From assembly GCA_051870755.1 (NCBI GenBank), contig JBJECE010000034.1:41390-105389 (forward strand): a DNA stretch of 64,000 nucleotides. Direction: 5' to 3'. This DNA comes from W0P28-013 sp051870755. Its GTDB lineage: Bacteria; Bacteroidota; Bacteroidia; Bacteroidales; Paludibacteraceae. Shown here piece after piece: positions 16,768-25,527 of the stretch (position 1 is its first letter; each line of letters starts with the position of its first letter). Position numbers and translations under genes: made by a program. The notes beneath the pieces are model-generated. The model was given only the letters and a program-made list of their open reading frames with translations. It had not been told where the DNA came from and did no database searches.

Positions 16768-17011
16768 CCTGGCACACCTGCATTCGCTGGACGACCTGCA
16801 CCGCTGCAAACGCCAACTGCGTCAGCAAATAGATGTGCAGGAGTTGCGCCTGACCAACGACGTGCGACATATTCGTCGGTCGCTGCACACGACATCGCAC
16901 ATCATCGACAACATCGGCAGTGCGCTATCGTTCATTGCACCATCGGCCGGTTTCTTCGGATTGGGACTCGGGTTGATGCGACTGCTGCTGAAACGTCGCC
17001 GCACGCGATAG
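16745..17011 (+). CDS. Small conserved membrane-associated protein, third of the YtxH unit
   Basis: An 88-residue protein overlapping the holin-like gene by 23 bases in another frame. The first 50 residues are charged and helical (LHRCKRQLRQQIDVQELRL), then a hydrophobic, glycine-rich segment (SAGFFGLGLGLMRLLL) and a basic end KRRRTR. No named family recognised. Overlap and the following terminator make it part of the unit. Function unknown. Confidence 0.65.
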   Translation: MKTNKQPDLAHLHSLDDLHRCKRQLRQQIDVQELRLTNDVRHIRRSLHTTSHIIDNIGSALSFIAPSAGFFGLGLGLMRLLLKRRRTR

Positions 17012-17029
17012 TGCGAACGTATTACCGAA

Positions 17030-17059
17030 AGTTCAGAAGTCCGCTTCTGAACTTTTTTT
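17030..17059 (+). terminator. Rho-independent terminator of the YtxH unit
   Basis: Perfect 10-base stem AGTTCAGAAG/CTTCTGAACT with a TCCG loop, followed by a T run, 18 bases past the last stop codon. Confidence 0.92.
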
Positions 17060-17104
17060 GTACGAAGCACGGCGGAATATAATGGAAAATCCAAGAATTT
17101 TGTG

Positions 17105-17112
17105 TAAATTTG
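17105..17112 (+). promoter_or_regulatory. -7 element of the leuS promoter
   Basis: TAaaTTTG followed by CAG, about 30 bases before the leuS ATG. No clear TTTG is present at the usual upstream distance. Confidence 0.5.
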
Positions 17113-17140
17113 CAGACTTTTTGTAACATTGTGGCAAATC

Positions 17141-19942
17141 ATGGAATACAATTTCAAACAAATCGAGCAAAAGTGGCAACAATATTGGATTGACCACGCC
17201 GTCTATAAAACAGAAATCGACCCGTCGCGTCCGAAATATTACGTTTTGGATATGTTTCCGTATCCGTCGGGCGCGGGTTTGCACGTCGGCCATCCGTTGG
17301 GATACATCGCCAGCGACATTTTCAGCCGCTACAAACGTCTGCGGGGCTACAATGTGCTGCATCCGATGGGCTATGATGCCTACGGTTTGCCGGCCGAGCA
17401 ATACGCCATTCAAACCGGTCAGCACCCCGAAGTAACGACACGCAAAAACATAGCCCGTTACCGCGAGCAGTTGGACAAAATCGGTTTCTGCTACGATTGG
17501 AGCCGCGAAGTGCGCACCTGCGACCCGCAATTTTATCATTGGACACAATGGGCATTTGTGCAAATGTTCAACCATTGGTACTGCAAACGCGCCAACGCCG
17601 CACGTCCCATTTCGATGTTGATAGACATATTCAACGAGCAAGGCAACGCCAAAGTGCGGGCGGCACAAAGCGACACGCCCGTTTTCACCGCCGACGAGTG
17701 GAAAAGTTGGGACGAACGCCGCCAACAAGAGATACTGATGAACTACCGCATCGCCTATTTGGCCGACACGAAAGTGAATTGGTGTCCGCAGTTGGGTTGT
17801 GTGCTTGCCAACGACGAGGTGAGCGAAGGTTTGTCGGTACGCGGCGGCTATCCCGTCGAACAACGCGTCATGCGTCAGTGGAGCCTGCGCGTGTCGGCCT
17901 ACGCCCAACGCCTGCTCGATGGACTTGACCGCCTCGATTGGACAGAATCGCTGAAAGAGACGCAAAAGAATTGGATTGGCCGATCGGAAGGCGCGCAAAT
18001 GTTTTTCGGATTGGTCGGCAGCGATAAGAAAATAGAGATTTTCACCACGCGCTGCGACACCGTTTTTGGCGTAACATTCATGGTACTGGCGCCCGAAAGC
18101 GAATATGTAGCCCAAGTAACCACCGCCGCGCAACAAGCCGAAGTGAACGCTTATCTCGACATGGTGAAACGCCGCACCGAGCGCGAGCGCATTGCCGACC
18201 GGCGCGTAACCGGCGTCTTCTCCGGTTCGTACGCCATCAATCCGCTGACAGGCAACGAGATACCGATTTGGATTTCGGACTATGTGTTGGCCGGCTACGG
18301 CACCAGCGCCATCATGGCAGTGCCGGCACACGACAGCCGCGACTACGCCTTTGCCAAACATTTCAATCTGCCCATCATTCCGCTGATTGAAGGCGCCGAC
18401 GTGAGCCACGAAAGTTTCGATGCCAAAGAAGGCGTGATGATGAACTCGGGATTCCTGAACGGCAAAACCGTAACCGAATCCATCGCCGCCATGAAACAAT
18501 ATATCACCGAGCACGGCATCGGTAGCGTGAAAGTGAATTATCGTCTGCGCGACGCCGTTTTCAGCCGTCAGCGCTATTGGGGCGAGCCATTTCCCGTGTA
18601 TTACAAAGATGGTATGCCCTATCTGATTCCAGAAGAAAAATTGCCGCTGGAATTGCCCGAAGTGGACAACTTTTTGCCAACCGAAACAGGCGAGCCGCCA
18701 CTCGGTCATGCCAAAACATGGGCGTGGGACGAAGCCAACCGCCGTTTGACCGACACCGCCACCATCGACAATAAAACGATTTTCCCGCTCGAATTGTGCA
18801 CCATGCCGGGTTTCGCCGGTTCGTCGGCCTACTACCTGCGCTACATGGATCCACACAACGCCGAAACGCTGGTTGGCAAAGCCGCCAACAACTATTGGCA
18901 AAACGTCGATTTGTACATCGGCGGCACCGAGCACGCCACCGGACACCTGATTTACAGCCGTTTTTGGAACAAATTCTTGTTCGACCTCGGCCTCGTGTGC
19001 CAAGACGAGCCGTTCCAAAAACTGATCAACCAAGGCATGATTCAGGGGCGAAGCAACTTTGTGTACCGTATCGTCGGCACCAACAAATTTGTGTCGTACA
19101 ATCTGCGAAAACAATACGAAACACAACCGATTCACGTTAATGTGAACATTGTCGAAAACGACATTTTGGACATTGATGCGTTCCGGAATTGGTTGCCGGA
19201 ATACCGCGATGCCGAATTTGTGCTCGAAGATGGTAAATACGTTTGCGGTTGGGCTGTCGAGAAAATGTCGAAATCGATGTTCAACGTGGTCAATCCCGAC
19301 GACATCGTCGAAAAATACGGCGCCGACACCTTGCGTTTGTACGAGATGTTCCTCGGGCCGCTCGAGCAGTCGAAACCGTGGGACACAAACGGCATTGACG
19401 GCGTACATCGTTTTCTGAAAAAACTGTGGGGACTATTCTTCACCGGCGAAGCGCTTGCCGTATCGGACGAGCAACCCACTGAAAATGAACTGAAAACGTT
19501 ACACAAAACCATCAAAAAAATTGGTTACGACATCGAGCATTTTTCGTTCAACACATCGGTTTCGGCCTTTATGATTTGTGTCAATGAATTGGCACAGCAA
19601 CATTGCAACAAACGTGCCGTGCTGGATCCGCTGCTGATTATTTTGTCGCCGTTTGCGCCGCACATTGCCGAAGAGTTGTGGCACGCTTTGGGGCACGACA
19701 CCACCATTTGCGACGCGACATTCCCCGCATTCGACGAAAAATATTTGACAGAATCGACCGTAAAATATCCGATTTCGTTCAACGGCAAAGTGCGTTTCAC
19801 GCTCGATTTACCGGCTACGCTCGACCGCGCTGCCGTAGAGCAAGCCGCCCTTGCCAACGAGCAGACAGCCAAATACACCAACGGACAAACGCCCAAAAAG
19901 GTGATTGTGGTGCTGGGGAAAATTGTCAATATTGTACTATAA
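17141..19942 (+). CDS. leuS: Leucyl-tRNA synthetase
   Basis: A 933-residue class I synthetase charging tRNA-Leu. The HIGH motif is HVGH at residues 48-51 within PYPSGAGLHVGHPLGY; the KMSKS loop is KMSKS at 708-712. The CP1 editing domain is present (GTSAIMAVPAHDSRD, with the catalytic Asp). Between the core and KMSKS there is an insertion (about residues 635-690, around GRSNFVYRIVG and the following acidic stretch) typical of Bacteroidota LeuS. The start at 17141 (MEYNFKQIEQKWQQYW) was chosen over a TTG four codons upstream. The YitT gene follows after 12 bases. Confidence 0.97.
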   Translation: MEYNFKQIEQKWQQYWIDHAVYKTEIDPSRPKYYVLDMFPYPSGAGLHVGHPLGYIASDIFSRYKRLRGYNVLHPMGYDAYGLPAEQYAIQTGQHPEVTTRKNIARYREQLDKIGFCYDWSREVRTCDPQFYHWTQWAFVQMFNHWYCKRANAARPISMLIDIFNEQGNAKVRAAQSDTPVFTADEWKSWDERRQQEILMNYRIAYLADTKVNWCPQLGCVLANDEVSEGLSVRGGYPVEQRVMRQWSLRVSAYAQRLLDGLDRLDWTESLKETQKNWIGRSEGAQMFFGLVGSDKKIEIFTTRCDTVFGVTFMVLAPESEYVAQVTTAAQQAEVNAYLDMVKRRTERERIADRRVTGVFSGSYAINPLTGNEIPIWISDYVLAGYGTSAIMAVPAHDSRDYAFAKHFNLPIIPLIEGADVSHESFDAKEGVMMNSGFLNGKTVTESIAAMKQYITEHGIGSVKVNYRLRDAVFSRQRYWGEPFPVYYKDGMPYLIPEEKLPLELPEVDNFLPTETGEPPLGHAKTWAWDEANRRLTDTATIDNKTIFPLELCTMPGFAGSSAYYLRYMDPHNAETLVGKAANNYWQNVDLYIGGTEHATGHLIYSRFWNKFLFDLGLVCQDEPFQKLINQGMIQGRSNFVYRIVGTNKFVSYNLRKQYETQPIHVNVNIVENDILDIDAFRNWLPEYRDAEFVLEDGKYVCGWAVEKMSKSMFNVVNPDDIVEKYGADTLRLYEMFLGPLEQSKPWDTNGIDGVHRFLKKLWGLFFTGEALAVSDEQPTENELKTLHKTIKKIGYDIEHFSFNTSVSAFMICVNELAQQHCNKRAVLDPLLIILSPFAPHIAEELWHALGHDTTICDATFPAFDEKYLTESTVKYPISFNGKVRFTLDLPATLDRAAVEQAALANEQTAKYTNGQTPKKVIVVLGKIVNIVL

Positions 19943-19954
19943 TCGACCAACGCC

Positions 19955-20833
19955 ATGACACTATTTTCCAAAGTCAATTGGAGCGCGCTGCGTGAATACC
20001 TGATGATAGCCTTGGGCTTGGTGATGTACGCCACCGCGTGGAAAGCCTTTTTGCTGCCCCACCAGATTACAGGCGGCGGCGCCACGGGCGTGAGTGCCAT
20101 TGTGCAATACGGCACAGGCATTCCGGTGGCCATCACATACGCCATCATCAACGGTGTGCTGCTGATTTTCTCGCTGTGGAAACTCGGGTTGCAGTTCAGC
20201 CTGCGCACCATCTACGGTGTAACCTGTCTCACGTTTTTCTTTGCCATCATACCCGATGCGAAAATCGGCACTTTTGTTTCTGAAAATGAGCCATTTATGG
20301 CTTGCGTACTAGGCGGTATTTTGGCCGGTTCGGGCATGGGCATCATGTTTTTGAACAATGGCAGTTCAGGCGGCACCGACATCATCGCAAAAATCATCAA
20401 CAAATACCGCAACATCACGCTGGGACGCGCACTGCTCTACTGCGACGTGCTGATAATCAGTTCGTCGTACTTTCTGCCCGAAGGCAACATCGAAAAAGTA
20501 GTGTACGGCCTGACCACGATGGCCATCGCCACGTTTACGCTTGATATGGTGGTGAACGGTGTGCGCCAATCGGTACAATTTTTGATTTTTTCGGCCAAAT
20601 ACGAGGATATTGCCAACGCCATCAACAACGAAGTGCATCGCGGTGTAACCATTCTCGACGGCACCGGCTGGTATTCCAAGCAACCGGTCAAAGTAATCAC
20701 CGTGCTGGCGCGCAAAAACGAATCGGCCAAAATATTCAAAATCGTGAAAGATATAGACCCGAACGCCTTTGTGTCGCAATCGTCGGCCATCGGTGTTTAC
20801 GGGCAAGGGTTCGACCCCATGAAAGTCAAGTAA
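19955..20833 (+). CDS. YitT-family membrane protein (DUF161 plus DUF2179)
   Basis: A 292-residue protein with five or so membrane segments in the first 190 residues, carrying the family signatures HQITGGGATGVSAI near residue 37 and NNGSSGGTDIIAKI near 130. A soluble C-terminal DUF2179 domain (about 205-290) contains HRGVTILDGTGWYS and ends VYGQGFDPMK. The family is common and conserved; transport or envelope roles have been proposed but not established. It lies directly after leuS and is probably co-transcribed. Confidence 0.88.
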   Translation: MTLFSKVNWSALREYLMIALGLVMYATAWKAFLLPHQITGGGATGVSAIVQYGTGIPVAITYAIINGVLLIFSLWKLGLQFSLRTIYGVTCLTFFFAIIPDAKIGTFVSENEPFMACVLGGILAGSGMGIMFLNNGSSGGTDIIAKIINKYRNITLGRALLYCDVLIISSSYFLPEGNIEKVVYGLTTMAIATFTLDMVVNGVRQSVQFLIFSAKYEDIANAINNEVHRGVTILDGTGWYSKQPVKVITVLARKNESAKIFKIVKDIDPNAFVSQSSAIGVYGQGFDPMKVK

Positions 20834-20865
20834 AAAACGCATTATTCACTCAAAAACAGACAATT

Positions 20866-21624
20866 ATGCAGTATCAACAAACCATCAGACCCGTTTGGTT
20901 CAAGTACATTTGGTTGGGTGTAGCCCTCATTGTGCTGCTTCCCATTTTGTTTTCGGCTTTCTACACCATCGACACCGGCGAACGCGGCGTAGTGTTGCGT
21001 TTCGGTCGTCTGACAACGATTGCCGACGAAGGACTGAACGTCAAAATTCCGTTTGTGGACGCCGTGAAAGTGATGTCCATCCGCGACCACAACTTGTCCA
21101 TTCACACCGAAGTGTCGTCGAGCGACATTCAAACCATCGCCGTCGATGTGAGCCTTGTGTACGCGCTCGACAGCAAGCAGGTTGACCGCATCTTCCAAAC
21201 GTTCGGCATGGACATCGAAAACACACTGATTCGCCCGACATTGTCGGAAAAAATCAACGCCGTGATAGCCGAATATCCGATTGAAACTTTCGTCGAAAAG
21301 CGTGCCGAAATATCGAGCCGCATCAACAGCACGTTTGCCAATCAGGTGGCCGGAAGCGGCATCGTGGTCAAAAGCCTGCTGATAACCAATCACGACTTCA
21401 GCGACGATTTCAACAAAGCCATCGAGGATAAAAAGATTGCCGAGCAAGGCGCGCTGACCGCCAAATTCACGTTGGAACGCATGAAACTCGAAGCCGAAGC
21501 GCAAAAGGTAAAACAAGCATCACTGTCGCCCATGGTGTTGCAGGAGATGGCCATCAACAAATGGGACGGCCACATGCCAACCTATTTCAGTGGCGACCAA
21601 CTGCCTTTCGTTACAATCAAATAG
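20866..21624 (+). CDS. SPFH/prohibitin-family membrane protein
   Basis: A 252-residue protein with one N-terminal membrane segment (about 14-35) and an SPFH/Band 7 domain beginning TIDTGERGVVLRFGRL (about 37-205). It continues with DVSLVYALDS and ends in a helical, charged stretch (about 190-225) typical of prohibitin-type oligomerisation. Such proteins form large membrane rings that organise lipids or modulate membrane proteases. It closes the leuS-YitT run and is followed by a terminator. Confidence 0.85.
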   Translation: MQYQQTIRPVWFKYIWLGVALIVLLPILFSAFYTIDTGERGVVLRFGRLTTIADEGLNVKIPFVDAVKVMSIRDHNLSIHTEVSSSDIQTIAVDVSLVYALDSKQVDRIFQTFGMDIENTLIRPTLSEKINAVIAEYPIETFVEKRAEISSRINSTFANQVAGSGIVVKSLLITNHDFSDDFNKAIEDKKIAEQGALTAKFTLERMKLEAEAQKVKQASLSPMVLQEMAINKWDGHMPTYFSGDQLPFVTIK

Positions 21625-21649
21625 ACCGATTATCAACGACTTAACAACA

Positions 21650-21689
21650 AGCGTCTCGTATTTTTTTGTGCGAGGCGTTATTTTTTTTT
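21650..21689 (+). terminator. Terminator after the SPFH gene
   Basis: AGCGTCTCG pairs with CGAGGCGTT (two G-U pairs) across a T-rich loop, followed by nine T residues at 21681-21689. Confidence 0.8.
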
Positions 21690-21756
21690 GAGATTTCTGT
21701 AGTTTTTGACCATCGCCATGCGTCTAACAAGCGAAAAACAAACAAAACCAACAACA

Positions 21757-22242
21757 ATGAACGAATTAGAAAAAGAATTTGAACGTCTCGTCAGGCAACA
21801 CAAAACGACGATTTACACCGTTTGTTATATGTTTTCGGACGACACCGACGAAGTCAACGATCTGTTTCAAGAAACGTTGATCAATTTGTGGCGCGGTTTT
21901 GCGCAATTCCGCCACGAAAGCAGCCCGCAAACATGGATTTGGCGCGTGAGCATGAACACCTGCATTTCGGCCGACCGCAAAAAACGGTCGCGTGGGCAGA
22001 GCGTTCCGCTGACAATGGATATCGACCTCTTTGCCGACAACGACGACGACAGCCGCCAAGTGCAAATGCTCTACGACCGCATTCACAGCCTGAACCTCCT
22101 CGACCGCGCCATCGTGCTGCTGTGGCTCGAGAATCTCAGTTACGACGAAATCGGCCGGATTGTAGGCATCAGCACAAAAAACGTATCGGTGCGGCTGGTG
22201 CGCATACGCGAACAACTCAAAAACAACAACTCTAAAAAATAA
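21757..22242 (+). CDS. ECF-type RNA polymerase sigma factor
   Basis: A 161-residue sigma-70 family factor, started at the ATG at 21757 (MNELEKEFERLVRQHK). Region 2 (about 8-75) includes NDLFQETLINLWRGF and WIWRVSMNTCISADRK; region 4 (about 105-155) includes LDRAIVLLWLENLSYDEIGRIVGIS, a helix-turn-helix, then VRLVRIREQLK. Regions 1.1 and 3 are missing, as in ECF factors. The adjacent membrane protein gene begins 6 bases after its stop, so it is the likely regulatory partner. Confidence 0.9.
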   Translation: MNELEKEFERLVRQHKTTIYTVCYMFSDDTDEVNDLFQETLINLWRGFAQFRHESSPQTWIWRVSMNTCISADRKKRSRGQSVPLTMDIDLFADNDDDSRQVQMLYDRIHSLNLLDRAIVLLWLENLSYDEIGRIVGISTKNVSVRLVRIREQLKNNNSKK

Positions 22243-22248
22243 AAAACT

Positions 22249-22815
22249 ATGGACGAATTGGTAGAAATGCGCGAGCAAATGAATTTGCTCAAATCGAAAT
22301 TGGACAAACAAGAAATCGTGAACGACCACCTGCTGCGCGAAGTTACACGCCAGCGTGTACGTCGGTTGAACAGAAACGTATGGCAAGAAGGCCTTGCCTG
22401 CTTGTTTGTGATAACCTTTGGCAGTTACGCCTTCCGACAATTAGGATGCAGTTGGTGGTTTGTGGGAGGCACCATCGCCTATATGCTATTCTGTTTTTTG
22501 GCCACCATCATTCCGCATAATTGGATTAAGCAACGCGACATCAACAACGGCGACCTGCTGACCGTAGCCAAACAGGTGCGCCGTCTGAAAAAACTCTATC
22601 ACAATTGGAAACGTTTCGGGTGGCCGAGTGTCATTCCGTGGTTGGCATGGTTATTCTGCGAGATTTACTTTGCGCACGCCGGCGAATTGACGTTGGCCAT
22701 CTGCATCATCGCAAGTTGCGCCGTAGGTGCACTCATCGGCGGACTGATTGGCTGGAAACGGCACAAAAAATTTGTCGGCGAAATGGACGAAATCATCCAA
22801 TCGCTCGAACAATAA
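22249..22815 (+). CDS. Membrane protein paired with the sigma factor, possible non-classical anti-sigma
   Basis: A 188-residue protein with a charged, helical N-terminus of about 45 residues (coiled-coil-like: MREQMNLLKSKLDKQEIV), then two membrane segments (about 47-67 and 72-92), a basic cytoplasmic loop, and two more (about 123-142 and 146-170). No zinc-binding anti-sigma motif and no FecR domain is present. Position directly behind an ECF gene, in a two-gene unit ended by a terminator, suggests it controls the sigma factor at the membrane. This is inference from context only. Confidence 0.65.
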   Translation: MDELVEMREQMNLLKSKLDKQEIVNDHLLREVTRQRVRRLNRNVWQEGLACLFVITFGSYAFRQLGCSWWFVGGTIAYMLFCFLATIIPHNWIKQRDINNGDLLTVAKQVRRLKKLYHNWKRFGWPSVIPWLAWLFCEIYFAHAGELTLAICIIASCAVGALIGGLIGWKRHKKFVGEMDEIIQSLEQ

Positions 22816-22834
22816 ACCGCACGTTCAACCGACC

Positions 22835-22874
22835 AAGCATTCTTTCGCGCCAACAGCGAAAGAGTGCTTTTTTT
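22835..22874 (+). terminator. Terminator of the sigma factor unit
   Basis: AAGCATTCTTTCGC pairs with GCGAAAGAGTGCT (one mismatch) across a 7-base loop and runs into eight T residues. Confidence 0.9.
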
Positions 22875-22882
22875 GTGCGCCG

Positions 22883-24238
22883 TCAGAACTTGTAGTGAAA
22901 CCCGACGCTGACCAACTCTTTGAACTGCAAGCGCGGATCTTCGCCATCGGGCAACTCCACTGTCGAATCGTAACGCGGATTGAGCGCCACGCGCGCCGAC
23001 AGAAAACGATTGATGATGAAATAACCAATCACCTCCCAATCGACCTCCACACCGCGATAATTGGTGTAGAGCGAAAAGGTCGTTTCCAACTTGATTTCGC
23101 GCATGAAACTATGTTCCCAACGCACTTTCACCTTGCTGCCGACATCGTTTTTGGTCTTTTGTCCGGCAGGAATACCCTGTTTGTCGGCAATGCTCTGCGT
23201 TACGCCGGCGTGTTTGGCAGTGTCGGCCACATGCAGCATTTTGTACGAAAACGGCAACATCTGCACCGACAACTCGTTCTTGTATTTGAAATCCAAGCCC
23301 AACGACAAATACAAACGCAAGGGCGAGGCCGGTCCGGTAACACGCTCATAACTGTTTTTGACGTAGGTATTGAACAGCGTGGTCGATAGTTCGAAATCGG
23401 CCGAATAGAACCATTTGTCGCTTTTGAAGGCTTGCACGCCAAGTTTCGAAGTCAGGCGCACAAGGTCGTCGTTGGTGCGTATTTTGCGCAACGTATCCGA
23501 TGCCGCCGTATTGAAACTGAATTTGGCATCTAACTGACTGTCCCACTGAATTTTCTGCGACGAATATTTGACTTTTCCCTTAAAGAAAAAATAGGCTGCC
23601 AAACTGCTTTCGCCGCCCGTGTACCAATTATCCGAATAGTAATTTTGCGAAAACTGCACCTGCGCATCGCCACCATACGTCCATGGCGATTTCGTCGGCT
23701 TGATTTTGGCCAATTTATCAATTTTGATGGTCGGAATGGCATCGACTGTGATTTGATTTTTCTCGGCTTTCACGCGGCGCCGTTTTATCTCGTCGATGTT
23801 CGGCAACTGCGATTCGTGGTAGGTGTACACGTCCGGATTGTCGCGAAAAATCACCTGTTTGGCACGTCGGCGCAAGTCGGCTATCGCATCGTTACGCCGT
23901 TCGACGCCATCTACCGTCGAAACCACCCATTCATCGATGAACAGCGGATTACACGCCGCACGTTCGCCTGCGCGCGCATGTATCTGCGCCAATTCGTCGG
24001 CTGTGAGTACCGACAGCCACACCGAGTCGCTCGCCGACAACGCCGTCGGCACCGAATCGGGCGCGGCAACCTGTGGCACAGTATCAGCCTGCAAGGTATC
24101 GCGTATCTCGTTTTCTTCGAACCAACGCCGCACCTCGTCGTCGCTCATGCGCAAAGTGTCGTCTGCAACCGCCCGTAAGCAACTCACAATCAGCGCAATG
24201 CACATCAAAAACCAATATGTAGGTCTTGGCCGGTGCAT
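22883..24238 (-). CDS. DUF3078-family outer-membrane-associated protein
   Basis: The start at 24238 (MHRPRPTYWFLMCIALIVSC) was chosen because it gives a signal peptide and because its ATG overlaps the hflX stop in the sequence TGATG. The 451-residue product has a low-complexity linker (about 30-170) and then a long beta-strand-rich region containing YGGDAQVQFSQNYYSDNWYTG and GESSLAAYFFFKGK, the signature of DUF3078. It ends in a phenylalanine after FKELVSVGFHYKF, as outer-membrane barrels do. The function of the family is unknown. Tight coupling to hflX makes it the last gene of the reverse-strand run. Confidence 0.8.
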   Translation of the reverse strand: MHRPRPTYWFLMCIALIVSCLRAVADDTLRMSDDEVRRWFEENEIRDTLQADTVPQVAAPDSVPTALSASDSVWLSVLTADELAQIHARAGERAACNPLFIDEWVVSTVDGVERRNDAIADLRRRAKQVIFRDNPDVYTYHESQLPNIDEIKRRRVKAEKNQITVDAIPTIKIDKLAKIKPTKSPWTYGGDAQVQFSQNYYSDNWYTGGESSLAAYFFFKGKVKYSSQKIQWDSQLDAKFSFNTAASDTLRKIRTNDDLVRLTSKLGVQAFKSDKWFYSADFELSTTLFNTYVKNSYERVTGPASPLRLYLSLGLDFKYKNELSVQMLPFSYKMLHVADTAKHAGVTQSIADKQGIPAGQKTKNDVGSKVKVRWEHSFMREIKLETTFSLYTNYRGVEVDWEVIGYFIINRFLSARVALNPRYDSTVELPDGEDPRLQFKELVSVGFHYKF

Positions 24239-25461
24239 CAATCCATGAAATCGTTTTCGTCGTATTTCGTGAACAAAAAATCGTTGTACGGGAAACGTGT
24301 TACATGGATCTGCTTGACACGATCGTACAACAAACTTTTCAGTGCATCGATATTTTCCTTGTTTTTGGCCGAAATAAAAATGCAATCGTTGCCCAACTTG
24401 GCCATCCAAGTGCGTTTTAATTCGTCGAGGCTGTAGTTTTCGCGCCGTTTTTCGCCGAGGTCGTCATCGTCCTGCGGCGTATATGTGAACGCGTCTATCT
24501 TGTTGAAAACGAGAATCGTAGGTTTCTGCTCTTTGGCTATATCGGCCAACGTGGCATTCACCACTTCGTACTGTTCCTCGAAGTTTGGGTGCGAAATATC
24601 GACGATATGCACCAACAAATCGGCCTCGCGCACCTCGTCGAGTGTCGATTTGAACGACTCAATCAGATGCGTAGGCAATTTTCGGATAAACCCGACCGTG
24701 TCGGTCAGCAAAAACGGCAGATTTTCGATAATCACCTTGCGCACGGTGGTGTCGAGCGTCGCAAAGAGTTTGTTTTCGGCAAACACGTCGCTTTTGCTCA
24801 TCAAGTTCATCAAGGTCGATTTGCCCACATTGGTGTAGCCCACCAATGCCACGCGCACCATTTTGCCGCGATTTTTGCGTTGCACGGCTTTCTGTTTGTC
24901 GATGGCGGCCAACTGCTGTTTGAGCAGCGAAATTTTGTTCAGAATGATACGGCGGTCGGTTTCAATCTGCGTTTCGCCCGGGCCGCGCATACCGATGCCG
25001 CCACGCTGACGTTCGAGGTGCGTCCACAAGCGCGTAAGGCGCGGCAGCATGTATTGACACTGCGCCAATTCCACCTGCGTTTTGGCGTGTGCCGTCTGCG
25101 CCCGTTTGGCAAAAATGTCAAGAATCAGGTTCGTACGGTCGAGCACTTTGATTTTCAGCTCTTTTTCGATGTTGCGCAACTGCAACGGCGAGAGTTCGTC
25201 GTCGAAAATAATCATGCCGACCTCTTCGTGCGTCGCAACAAATTCGCGTATTTCGTCCAATTTGCCTTGTCCAACAAACGTGCGCGGATTCGGATAATCC
25301 AACTTCTGCACAAAGCGCCGCACCGGTTTTGCACCGGCCGTTTCGGCCAAAAATGCCAATTCGTCCAAATATTCACGCGAACGCTCTTCGTTTTGCTGCG
25401 GCGTTACCAAACCGACCAAAACGGCATTTTCTTCGTATATTTCAGTTTCTCGTTTTTCCAC
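24238..25461 (-). CDS. hflX: Ribosome-associated GTPase HflX
   Basis: A 407-residue protein with the HflX N-terminal domain (DYPNPRTFVGQGKLDEI near residue 72), a middle helical segment with RGGIGMRGPGETQIETDRR (about 152-170), and a G domain. The latter has G1 GYTNVGKST near residue 208, the switch DTVGFIRKLPTHLI, and NKID near 318. HflX splits stalled or hibernating ribosomes under stress. It is translated in tight overlap with the DUF3078 gene (shared A in TGATG) and follows the aminotransferase gene after a 66-base gap. Confidence 0.95.
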   Translation of the reverse strand: MEKRETEIYEENAVLVGLVTPQQNEERSREYLDELAFLAETAGAKPVRRFVQKLDYPNPRTFVGQGKLDEIREFVATHEEVGMIIFDDELSPLQLRNIEKELKIKVLDRTNLILDIFAKRAQTAHAKTQVELAQCQYMLPRLTRLWTHLERQRGGIGMRGPGETQIETDRRIILNKISLLKQQLAAIDKQKAVQRKNRGKMVRVALVGYTNVGKSTLMNLMSKSDVFAENKLFATLDTTVRKVIIENLPFLLTDTVGFIRKLPTHLIESFKSTLDEVREADLLVHIVDISHPNFEEQYEVVNATLADIAKEQKPTILVFNKIDAFTYTPQDDDDLGEKRRENYSLDELKRTWMAKLGNDCIFISAKNKENIDALKSLLYDRVKQIHVTRFPYNDFLFTKYDENDFMD

Positions 25462-25527
25462 AACAGCACCAAAATCTTTCTGCGAATACCATTCTATAAC
25501 TTACACAACAAACGGCATTCGCAGTTG

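Noticed and set aside
17033..19408. 791-codon reverse-strand open frame across leuS
   Set aside because: Its length is caused by leuS codon bias; the translation has no domain and the leuS reading is unmistakable.
25481..25523. Inverted repeat CTGCGAAT/ATTCGCAG between aminotransferase and hflX
   Set aside because: Complementary arms are real but no T run follows on either strand, so no terminator is claimed.
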